Below the pieces are notes generated by a model. That model worked only from the letters and a program-made list of their open reading frames with translations, was not told the origin of the DNA and searched no databases. Shown piece after piece: positions 52,806 to 61,928 of a stretch of DNA of 64,000 nt. Position 1 is the stretch's first letter; each line of letters begins with the position of its first letter. Origin of the DNA: Puccinia triticina (lineage: Eukaryota > Basidiomycota > Pucciniomycetes > Pucciniales > Pucciniaceae); the NCBI RefSeq assembly GCF_026914185.1, contig NC_070559.1, forward strand, positions 372,001 to 436,000, written 5' to 3'. Position numbers and translations under genes: made by a program.

Positions 52806-54544
52806 GGAGAAGGAATGGAGCAGATATGGTCTTTCTATTCTCCAGTGATCCGACAATTGCGATATGCAACCAAAAATCACCGTCTCCAGGCATTGGATAT
52901 TCAATCATCCCACCACAATGATGTGGGTAGGATCTATGCACGTGCGTATTTTTCCAGATAATTTGTATTGAAGCTGCTCATTACTGAGTCAACACCATAA
53001 TTAAAGTTCATTTAATTTACAAGCAAGGCACCAATATTGAAGAAGTTAAGGACAAATTGGCTGAAGTCCTGCGTCATCTTGAGCAAGAGTTTGGCCATAC
53101 GTTAGATCTCTTCAAAGAACAATGGGACCGCCAACAAAATTTGCAACTTTCTGTTATTGAAACAAGTAGTGAAAGAGAAATACTTAATCACATTGAATTC
53201 CTGATTGAATTGGAGGACAAATACCGCGAGACCAAGTATGTGATCATTAAATCTCTTTTGTAGATATCTTAACTGAGATATATCAACATATTTCAAGCGA
53301 GGAGTTGGATGAGATTCAACAAACAAGACAACGAAATCGGACTCCAGCTCAGACCCACCAGCTTCGGATACTCCCTGATACACTACGCTCTCTTGAAGGG
53401 GAAATTGAAAGCATTATTTCAGATCTTGGATTGGAAAACTTTTGCAATCTGCCTGGAGCGTCAGGTGCGTACTGTCCTGTCATCTGTACTACTTACGCAT
53501 TTACTAATGCACTTTAATCTCAGATGCTGAATCAAAAGCATTGATAAAACTGAAAGTCAGCAAATCCAAACTCTATGAAGCAAAAGTCGGTGTAATGGAG
53601 ATGCAAAAGAAATGGGATCGTGGAGGTTCAGGTCAAGTCACTGTCATCTTGCCATGTCTTTTGTTTATATTTTGTGCATTGATTGAAATGAATATACAGG
53701 AACCCGAGTTCAAGAGAGGTACAAAAAGCAAATGACGTTAAAGGTAGCCTTATTAAAGAGAAAATGGAAGGCATATATTGTTTGAGCTGAAGATTATAAC
53801 TTGGAATTTTCCCCAAGGATTGCTTTATCCACCCCAACTCTGGATGAAGTCAAAGTGTTTGATGTTGAAGACAGTTTTTGGAACATGGGTCAACTGACCC
53901 ATCCTAATGAACTCTGGGCAATTGATCCAAACATTCAAAAAGGCATTGAGGCGTACCTGACATTAACACACTGCCAAGACGAACTAAACCGAATTGCTTG
54001 TGAAGCAAGACAGGCTGTGAAGTGGGCTATAAAACAGGCTGAGAAACTGAATCAGATTTCAACTGCCTTGAGTGTTGGTGAGAGAAAATGGTTCTTTTTG
54101 TATAATCAAGCCAATAAATGTTAAATTGTTTCTTCAAATAAAACTAGATCTTCAACCAACCGATGTTCTCACAAAGAGCCAACAAATCATTACCCAAATA
54201 TGCCAAGAAAACCGTTTGCCAGTTTCTGTTTTGCGGTCAATATTTGGTAACTTAGCCAAAACCCGGTGCCGTATATGGATGGTATGGAATTTGAAGTGCA
54301 ACGACCTGTTGAGCTGGAGCAGGAAGTATTTTAATCATCAATCTAATCAAAATAATGAAATTCGGCATGAATGGGATGCACTCATCATCAACTGTCAAGA
54401 GATGTGGGAGAGGCTTGTAACCGGGCAAACAATTATCATGGATATTGGGGACCAAGCAGACCATGAAGAAGAGCTAATTTTAGATCAAGAAGCCCTTGAT
54501 CGACATGAGGCAAATCTGGGGTATGAATGCTCCAAATAAGTAGT

Positions 54545-55090
54545 AACAAACAAAATTCAACTCTAGATTATACTTCTTATCAAACTGTTTCATGTTTCTT
54601 ATTTGTTTGTTTCTCTGATTTTTGCAAGCACCTCATCACCAAATTTGCATGAGGTAAATGATGCTTGGAAATTGGTGCTAAGTAATAAGCAGGGTCCCCG
54701 CTTAGAAGCCCTGTTATGTGTGAAAAATGGGCAAGTTTTAAATTTTAACGCACAACACACGGGGTTTTGAGGCATTGGTAGAGATTAATCACAAGAGGGA
54801 ACCCATTTTAAATGATTTATGACATATATAAATGCGTTCAAAAGGGCCTAAGCAGAAATGCTTCCTGTCATTGTATATCATGTTGACAACTGTTTCAAGG
54901 CAAACAATCAATGTGAAATTGATATCTTGATTAACACATTTCTTTATTCAAACCGAAACGAACCACATGATTATTTTTTCACAACATATAAAAAGGGGGC
55001 AGAAGCGTCAATCAAAGAGAGAAGAAGATGATGGGGGTGGGGGAAGGTCACAAGAGGAAAGAGAGCGGATGGGTACAAGAGGCGGGGGAG
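54545..55090. other. Stretch with no supported gene
   Basis: Sequence between the KDZ stop and the 3' end of the PEBP-like gene. I see no supported gene or clear repeat in it. Confidence 0.35.
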
Positions 55091-55261
55091 AGAAACTATT
55101 GTATGAGGATGTAACCAGAGACGGCGAAGCCAAGGCCCATGACAACATTCTTTATGGTTGCAGCGCAGTCGTTCCAGAGAGGACCATTGGCGTCGCTCTT
55201 GGCAGCAGCCTGAGTAGAGGTAGAGGCACCGGTAGGCATGGCGCCCAATTGGCCAGAGGAA

Positions 55262-55360
55262 TTGGTTGTGTGGGCCGTTGGATTGCGGAATTGGTTGTGT
55301 TGGCCGTTGGATTGCGGAATCGGTTGTGTTGGCCGTTGGATTGCTGTGGACATCAGTAGC
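55262..55360. repeat. 33-bp tandem repeat, about three copies
   Basis: The unit TGGCCGTTGGATTGCGGAAT plus TGGTTGTGT recurs at about 33-bp spacing. In the PEBP-like tail frame it codes for Asn/Gln/Pro/Thr-rich sequence, which would lengthen the stalk. Confidence 0.7.
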
Positions 55361-55419
55361 ATTGTGGGGGAAGGTAGCAGACCTCGATCCGAAGCCCAAA
55401 CAGTCACTCAGTACGAGCC

Positions 55420-56113
55420 CGACCAAGGATGAGCTGGAAAAGAACAGTCTGGTTATCAAACAGCTGGTCGAAGAAAAATTCAGATCCAATAGTGAGGAGA
55501 TTGGCCGGATGGTGGAAGAAAAAGTGAAATCAAACAGAGTTTCTCTTGAAGCAAATGCTTCAAGAGCAACTCACCTCTAACTGCACGAAGATTGGTCTAG
55601 ATTTTGAGGAAAAAATTACAGCGATCAACCAGACGATCGAACAATATCTTGGAGAAAAACTGAGGCCAATTGGTGAGCAGACTGAACGGATTGGTAGCCT
55701 GAGTGATCGGACTTAGCCTTTCTTCGATGTGATCTTCAATCTTCTGACTAGCCGATGAAAGCTTCTCCTCGATTGTTCGTTCAGACTCCTTTCGGGGTGA
55801 TTCAAGTTTTTCTTTGATTTCTTGCTCGCTCTTCTGACTATTTGAGATGAGTTTTTCTTTGACCAGCAAATGGTTCAAGAGAAGCTGCAATTGTATCAGG
55901 AAGCACTTGAGAAATAGGCGGTCGAATATCGCAAAGGGATCCGGAGCGACATCATTCAGTGCAGAGAAGAGAACTCGAAGGATTTGGACGATTTGATCAG
56001 ACAGATACAAAGATTATTCGTGACAGAGAAGCATAAACTGTCACTATTGCAGAAGGCCATTTCTGATTACGATCAAAGGCGGAGAGAGAAGATAGTCAAA
56101 TGGACAGCCAAAT
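55420..56113 (+). pseudogene. Fragment of a coiled-coil protein gene with an internal inverted block
   Basis: The plus strand encodes repeats of about 18-20 residues such as DELEKNSLVIKQLVEEKF, SEEIGRMVEEKVKSN, KIGLDFEEKI and TIEQYLGEKLRPIGEQ up to 55720. From about 55860 it continues with FDQQMVQEKLQLYQEALEK, a stop, then RSDIIQCREENSKDLDDLIR and ISDYDQRRREKIVKWTAK. Between 55720 and 55860 the same repeat type (EQEIKEKLESPRKESERT, IEEKLSSASQKI) is instead on the minus strand. This is what an inversion of one internal block would give. Frame changes near 55545 and a stop at about 55917 confirm decay. It sits inside the PEBP-like gene. Confidence 0.6.
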
Positions 56114-57169
56114 GATCGTACGGAAGCAGGAGGAATAAAAGACGTACTCAACGGTGAAGAAGCTGGCAGCAACCAAGTCACCAAGCCCTCTGCTGGCCAC
56201 ATATTTGCTCACATACCGATGCCCTGGGGCAGTCCCAGCGGCAGAGAGGTTTGCGGGTGTGGCAAACTTTGACGACTGAGCGAACAGCATCCAAGCGTAC
56301 CTGTGTTTGCTTGTGTTCAGAAGCGGACCCGGGCCAGCGTAGTTGGTCACCACCGTCCCTGAACCCACGTTCATCGCCATCCCGCCATCAGCTCCAGCGT
56401 TGCCGAAGGTCGCTCCGTTCTCCAGGAAGTGTCAGTAGTTACCTCTAAATAGTTGAGCAGCATCTCATCAACTCCTTAATTGTGTGATCTTAAGCAAGAA
56501 ATATTTGGTGCATACTTCTTGTCTGGGTTTCCCAAGGCTTTGGCGTTGGCTAACATCAGTGTAAAGGCGTTGGGAGCTTTGAAGGCAGTAGTGTCAATAG
56601 GAACAACGGTGATAGTAGGAAGAGTCTTGACATCTGTTGTTCGGAAACTGGAAAAATGGTTTATGAGTGGCCCAACAACAGCAGAAAAGATCAAATTGTA
56701 TGTACCTTCTGAGGAGTAGGATTTGCTGAGGGTGATGGGACCGGTGGGGTATGCCACCTGAAGGACTGCTTGTGCCTGAAATCAAGTAAGCCAAGAAATG
56801 AGTCGAGGATCAATGTGAGGTCTTCAGAGTACTGAAATTTTGCGCACCTTCAGCGGGATCCCAAAGCCATCGGGACAAGGTGCTGAGAGAAACTAAGCGA
56901 TGCAGGGATAGCCAGAGGCAAAACAGGGTCAGCGCAAAGTTGGGAAGAAGGCTGATGGGCAAACGTGGAGACTCACGAGATTATCATATTGGGTAACCGG
57001 GTTGGATACCTGGTCGGGGGTGGCATAATTTGATCCATTGGCTAGAAGATTATTGATTGGTTGGTCTGTGCCTCTGGGTCGGAGATTTTGGGCTTAAGAT
57101 TGCTGGATTTGTCCAAGTGAGAGGTTGGAAGCTTACTTTTCCTTGCAGGATGAGTCGGACTGGCCTGAC

Positions 57170-57480
57170 TGGGGGTTGAGCAAGTTGGCCAAACCCAGGT
57201 GGTGAGTTCAGAGCTGACTGAGCTGAGGGAGCTGGCCTAACTGGGGTGGTGAGGTTGGAGCTGTATTCGCACAGAGGTGATGGAGCTGGGTTGGAGCTGA
57301 AGGAGCTGAGTGGTGGGAGCTGACTGAGCTGAGCGGTGGGAGCTGATGGAGCTGGCTGAAATGAGGGGTTCAGGTCAGCGGTTTGGATTTTTCAAGAGTT
57401 TCCCGAGCTGACAGAGCTGGGTAGCCTCACACCCAGCTATCTGTTAGTCAGCTATGGCTATAAGAGCTGGCGCGGCCAGC
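57170..57480. repeat. GAGCTG-rich degenerate tandem repeat
   Basis: Around 20 GAGCTG motifs (GGAGCTGACTGAGCTGA type) occur within about 310 bp. The cluster ends in the palindrome GAGCTGGCGCGGCCAGCTC at 57464-57482. It is the reverse-complement counterpart of the CAGCTC cluster at 41330-42115. Confidence 0.75.
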
Positions 57481-57489
57481 TCTACATTG

Positions 57490-58335
57490 TATCGGCTCCT
57501 AACCGATGATGAGTACAAATTATCATCGGCCAGGGGCCGCAGAATTATAGGGACACAGGTGTCTTTGTGTTCAGATTGAAATTCATTTTAAACAATAGAT
57601 GAATCAGGAATTTTGCCAAAGAGTTTCTCTTTTCCAAGCTCACATATCAAGTTTATCTACAGCTTTATTTCTTATGAAATGACTCTCTGTAAGCTTCAAG
57701 GATTCATCTTGAGCGTCTTCTAAACCTCAGAAGGGTGAATTTCACTCTTTCACAAGAAGTTGAGGAATATCTCCTGGACATTTGGGAATTCAAGTTGACA
57801 AGATCTTCTCATGGAATTTTTTTTTTTTATCCTCACGAGAGCCTTAGAATTCAGTCTCAAGCCAGATTGAACCCATCTCAAACTTGCCTTGAGCTAAATT
57901 CAGCATTGATTCAACATTAATTCAGCATTGATTGACCAAAAGTTAATTGAGTGGAAATTGAGTGTAACTTGCTGATAGAGTTTGGTAAGTAAGTTTAAAA
58001 GGTTAAAAAAATTATTGAATGATTGGAATTGCATGCAAGTGCTGAGAAAGCTCCCCTGGTATAACCCCATGATTAATCAAAATATATTATTTAGTAGTAA
58101 TATGAGAAACTATTGTTTCTGCCAAGCAGTTGACAATTACTTGCTGTGTGGTTGTACATATGTTTTTAAAGAGTTAAATTAATGTACACGGTCAAGTTGC
58201 AGTTGGTATCAATATGATATCAGACCCTTTCCAACAAACATTCAGCATAACTTCAGCAAAAATTCAGCACAAAATTACACATCACTTGGAGCCAAGTCCT
58301 TAAAGAGATATTAAAGGGTTCCTAAAGAGAGGGGT
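57490..58335. other. AT-rich stretch with no supported gene
   Basis: Only short frames are present. TTCAGCATTGATTCAACATT-type direct repeats occur around 57900. Confidence 0.4.
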
Positions 58336-58338
58336 GAA

Positions 58339-59555
58339 CACTTCAAGGATAATTAAATTTCCCAAAAAAAATACTCAAAGTTTGAGGTTGGGAAAATCAT
58401 TGAAAAAAAATCACTCTGTACTGAAAAAAAATGCAAACTGAGCGTGCTCAGCCAAAAAAATAAAAATGTGTCAGACTGAGTAAAAAACAATGGGGCCCAT
58501 TTTTGGGTTGATTTGTTGGACAGGCCTGCACAAGGCCCACATGGGCCCCTAACAGGCCCGTTGGGCCCATTGAAAAAGTAGTATTTGTTTGGAATTCCCA
58601 TGCTCTGCTAAAATGTGAAATGGGTTGAAATGAATGAAAAATGAGGGGGTACATTTTTGGGGAACTGTTTTGGACGGGCCTGAATGAGGCCCACATGGCC
58701 CCCACAAAGCCCACTGGGCCCATTGAAAGAGTAGCCTTGGTCAAGAATGCCTATGCTCAGCTAAGAAACAAAAATGTGTCAACCTGAGTAAAAAACATGG
58801 GGCCACACTTTTGGGGAGGGCTTATTGACAGACCTGCATCAGGCCCGTCAGGGACCACCCAAAGCTGGTTCGGCCAACCCAGAAGTAGTATTGCTTAAGA
58901 ATGCCCATATGATGTTTGAGAACAGCACCAATTGACCACTAATCAACAGAAGATATTGAAGGGCTTCTGACATCTGTGCGACATTTGTGCACTCACAGAA
59001 TGTATGTCCAGGCCCTTTCCTTCCCTTGGAAATCTGTTGGCCCATACGGGCCTGATGCAGGCCCGTCCAAAAAGCCTCCCCAACAATGTGCCCCTAGGGT
59101 TTTTACTCAGTCTGACACATTTTTATTTCTTAGCTGAGCATATGCTTTCTTAACCAGGGCTACTCTTTCAATGGGCCCAGTGGGCTTTGTGGGGCCCATG
59201 TGGGCCTCATTCAGGCCTGTCCAAAAAATCTCCCCAAAAATGTATCCCCATGTTTTTTATTCAGTTTGACCCATTTCACATTTTAGCAGAGCATTGGAAT
59301 TCCAAACAATTACTACTTTTCCAATGGGCCCAACAGGCCTGTTAGGGGCCTATGCGGGCCTTGTAAAGGCCCGTCCAACAAATCACCCTAAAAATGTGCC
59401 CCATTGTTTTTTACTCAGTCTGACACATTTTTATTTTTTTGGCTGAGCACGCTCAGTTTGCATTTTTTTTCAGTACGGAGTGATTTTTTTTCAATGATTT
59501 TCCCAACCTCAAACTTTGAGTATTTTTTTTGGGAAATTTAATTATCCTTGAAGTG
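58339..59555. mobile_element. CACTA-like foldback element (1.2 kb)
   Basis: Two arms of about 520 bp are near-perfect inverted copies, from CACTTCAAGGATAATTAAAT to its exact complement at the other end, with a short unique centre near 58870-59040. GAA directly flanks both ends, fitting the 3-bp duplication and CACT ends of the CACTA superfamily. Each arm contains three diverged direct subrepeats with GGGCCC blocks (GGCCCACATGGGCCC, GCCCACTGGGCCCATTG). No transposase is present, so it would be moved in trans. Small Gly/Pro-rich frames in it are repeat translations. Confidence 0.8.
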
Positions 59556-59579
59556 GAAGGCACTTGCACGCAAGTGCTG

Positions 59580-59870
59580 AGCAAACATCCGTGGTGCTTG
59601 GCGCTACAGTAGCGGAAAAAACCCTACTTTAGCAATTTTGCGGCGCTACTGTAGTGTCATTGAAAATTGAATCCTCGACATCACAAAGTGATGGAGGATT
59701 GCTGATTTATTGCCACTTTTAGCATTTTATACAGAAAAGCGGACTCTCCCGCTACGCTTTTGGCATGATTTTGGGCTCATTCGCTATGCTTTTGGCGCTA
59801 CAGAGCGCTTATAGCGCTGAAAAGCACCAATTCAGTTGCTACGCTCAGCTTTGGCAAAATTGGTGTGGTA
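59580..59870. repeat. GTAGCG/CGCTAC-rich segment
   Basis: GCGCTACAGTAGCGG, GGCGCTACTGTAG, CCGCTACGCTTTTGGC and GCGCTACAGAGCGC form a cluster of short inverted motifs resembling subterminal regions of hAT-type MITEs. A similar motif set occurs at 5020-5160. Confidence 0.5.
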
Positions 59871-59879
59871 AGCCAATCC

Positions 59880-60350
59880 TGAATATGGCACCAAAATCAA
59901 AGTCTTTTTCCCTCAATATAACCCTCTCTGGAACACTCAAGGCCCCACCTCCTCAAGAATCAATGCCAGGACAACTCATACCCATCAACAGGCCCCCCAT
60001 CCTCTCTTCACCCTTTTTTCTCCACCTCCTGGATACCCACCTACACCAACTTGACACTCCTCAGGCTCCCAGCTAGGCACAAGTGGGAGAAAGTCACCCA
60101 TCAGACAGAGCCAGACTATTAGGAAATACCCTGGATATTTATCATCTTTTCCTCCCTTCCCAATCCAGCATAACAACCCCATTTTGGAATTAGCCACACA
60201 TGCAATAACCATAGAGATCCCATCTTGGTTAAACCCTTGTCTCCTTTGGTTTCAGCCCTTCCCTTTTCAGCCACTCATATGATATGTAATCCCTTTCTTC
60301 TCATGTTTCATTGTCTCTCCACATTCCAGCCTCATTCCAGAACTTTCCAT
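59880..60350. other. Pyrimidine-rich stretch with no supported gene
   Basis: Short frames of up to about 100 codons on both strands overlap and lack motifs. Confidence 0.35.
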
Positions 60351-60356
60351 CCCCAT

Positions 60357-60456
60357 AGCATTTTTAGCCTCAGCCCCTTGATTGAGAATTTTCACTGTTT
60401 CATATTAGCATTTTTAGCCTCAGCCCCTTGATTGAGAATTTTCACTGTTTCATATT
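60357..60456. repeat. Perfect 50-bp tandem duplication
   Basis: The 50-bp unit beginning AGCATTTTTAGCCTCAGCCC occurs twice in direct succession (60357-60406 and 60407-60456) without a difference, so the duplication is recent. Confidence 0.9.
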
Positions 60457-60859
60457 TTTTTCCAAACACAACTCAGCCCCATAAAATTTTGTCTATAGTC
60501 TGCCCTATTTGGCCCTACCTTTTGTTCCCCATCAGATTCTGTCCCAGCAATCCAGATCACTGGTCACCATTCACTAGCCTAGCTTATGCAATTAAATCAG
60601 AGTGGACGAGCATGATAAGTCTATGCCAAATATATCAGGTTGGAAAGACTTGATATTATCCTTGACTCCTACTATTAGATTAGTATACCCATTAAAGTAA
60701 ACCCTACAGACATACCTCAAGAATCTCCATAGCCACACCTTTCCTTAAGAGTCCATACTCTTATATTCTTTTTCTTGTTCCCCTGAGAGGCAGCCCTTCA
60801 AGCAACAAATTCCTCTCAAGCTCTATTCTTCCCTCAGAGTAGTTCCACAGCAGAAAAAA

Positions 60860-61015
60860 CCCCGCTTTGCTACGCAGTTCAGATTTGTAGTAGCGGTGCC
60901 AGCGCTTCGCTACCGCTCAGTAGCGGTGCCGGCGCTTCGCTACCGCTCAGTAGCGGTTTTCCGCTATCAATATTGCTAATCTGGATCTAGAGTAGCGGGT
61001 TTTGCTTTGCTACGC
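60860..61015. repeat. GCTACCGC/TAGCGG repeat with two 30-bp tandem units
   Basis: TAGCGGTGCC(A/G)GCGCTTCGC plus TACCGCTCAG is repeated at 60891-60920 and 60921-60950, followed by a third TAGCGG. Each unit is itself palindromic (TAGCGG...CCGCT). The block ends where the solo LTR begins. Confidence 0.7.
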
Positions 61016-61864
61016 TGTGGTGGCCCATTTGGTTTACTGCTAGTCAGAAGAATTTTTGCTGCTGCCGCCAGCAAGATCAGCAAGTCTCAGATTCCTTCTC
61101 ACCTTTCAAAATTTTCAATATTCAAGACTTCACGCCTCAAGATACAAGATCCTCATTCATTCCCCAAGATCCTCAAAGTTTCATCTTCAAGAACCTCAAG
61201 ATGTCCTCAAAAACCTCAAGCTTCAAGATTCAAGAATCCACACCTCAAGCTTTCAATCATGAAGACCTCAAGATCCTCAGCCTCTCAAGCTCTCAGTTTA
61301 TTCCTCCCAATCATTCTCATCTTCTTCCCCAGTTTTATTTCCCCCTCTGGTCCACTCCCTTCAAATTCTTGGTCCCAACACAGCATGAGCTGTGGGTTTG
61401 TCTCTTGTTTTGTCTGTGGTTTTGATTCTTCTTCTCTCTTTCTTCTCTTTCCACTGGTGGTTGATTGTTTTGTCTATCTGTCTGCCTCGTCTCTCTGGTT
61501 TCTCCTTTTTGTCTTGTGTTTTTGTTTTCTTTTCTTTTCCCCCTGTTTTCTGTTTTGTTGTGCGCGCATGTGGCGCGCAAGGAGATGATGAAATGTATGT
61601 GACAGGTCACCTCCCTGAGTCCAAGTTCGCCGAAATTGGATGATGGGAGAGGCATGGCATTCTGATCCAAGAAACAAGGCCATCACTTTTTCTGAATCAT
61701 CATCAAGAGTCCCTTCCAAGAGTTGACCCCCCTCCCATCAAGAATCCCTTCCTAGATCCTTTCCCAAGAAACCAAACTGCTGCCAAGGATCTGAACCCCG
61801 GCGAAACAACTCAAAACCACTTCCACAGCTATCGATTTGTTATGAGCCGCGAGGACGCACCATA
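61016..61864 (+). mobile_element. Solo LTR (849 bp), plus orientation
   Basis: It starts TGTGGTGGCCCATTTGG and ends near CGCACCATA. It aligns in order with the reverse complement of 5880-6633: ATTCAAGACT and CTCAAGAT blocks, CTTGGTCCCAACACAG, TGTGGGTTTGTC, a T-rich tract, GCGCGCATG, CGCGCAAGGAGATGATGA, ATCTGAACCCCGGCGAA. No clear target duplication is left. The 193-codon hydrophobic frame at 61007-61588 is a translation of its T-rich strand. Confidence 0.72.
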
Positions 61865-61928
61865 GCTTACCTCAGGGACATGTTACATTGTACTCACATG
61901 TCACAGCTCCCATAATCATAAGGGAGCC

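Larger units (their letters stand above)
46885..54539 (+). pseudogene. KDZ transposase (Kyakuja-Dileera-Zisupton), split by nested insertions
   Basis: Exon 1 begins MRGFEGEGGKRQRRRR. The CxC-type Cys cluster follows (CECNQTRQR, then FCNCTNDQVRLIQMGYIGGS). The catalytic core shows YIVCMDGNFQHRRH (first Asp), ETGLFGMACRHDQIL, FLYDIGCNIEKG (second Asp), VFHAYVHQWSCQLRYNP and WGMSDG. The last motif is cut at 48748 and resumes at 52392 and 52813 with the catalytic Glu region and IWSFYSPVIRQLRYATKNH. C-terminal helical exons run to the stop at 54539. Several introns (for example near 48310 and 48535) have normal GT-AG borders. Apart from the two inserted elements the reading looks sound, so the gene was probably functional until recently. 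It would move the surrounding unit by cut-and-paste. Confidence 0.85.
55096..57000 (-). pseudogene. PEBP-like gene with predicted GPI-anchor tail, interrupted and probably decayed
   Basis: Exons on the minus strand match the phosphatidylethanolamine-binding fold. An N-terminal exon near 56970-56860 (DPVLPLAIPASLSFSQHLVP) is followed after an intron by VAYPTGPITLSKSYSS, TTDVKTLPTITVVPIDTTAF and FTLMLANAKALGNPDKKY (56757-56500). Then come NYAGPGPLLNTSKHRYAW, MLFAQSSK and GLGDLVAASFFTVE, ending at a GTACGT donor near 56140. The GPGP and HRY motifs form the anion pocket in this family. The tail exon (55407-55096) has an Asn/Thr/Pro-rich repeat and ends KNVVMGLGFAVSGYILIQ, a hydrophobic C-terminus suited to GPI attachment. 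A foreign coiled-coil fragment occupies 55420-56113, and the first exon needs a 1-nt shift to read through. Confidence 0.65.

Noticed and set aside
39047..57490. AGCTGACAGCGCCAGCT at 39047 and AGCTGGCGCGGCCAGCT at 57465 as the termini of the KDZ unit
   Set aside because: The match is short (GCGCCAGCTCT plus ATAGCCA), both are self-palindromes, flanking sequence diverges, and no target duplication was found.
58353..58744. Gly/Pro/Val-rich minus-strand frames
   Set aside because: They are translations of the GGGCCC subrepeats in the CACTA-like foldback.
61007..61588. 193-codon plus-strand frame with hydrophobic segments
   Set aside because: It lies in the solo LTR and is a translation of its T-rich tract.
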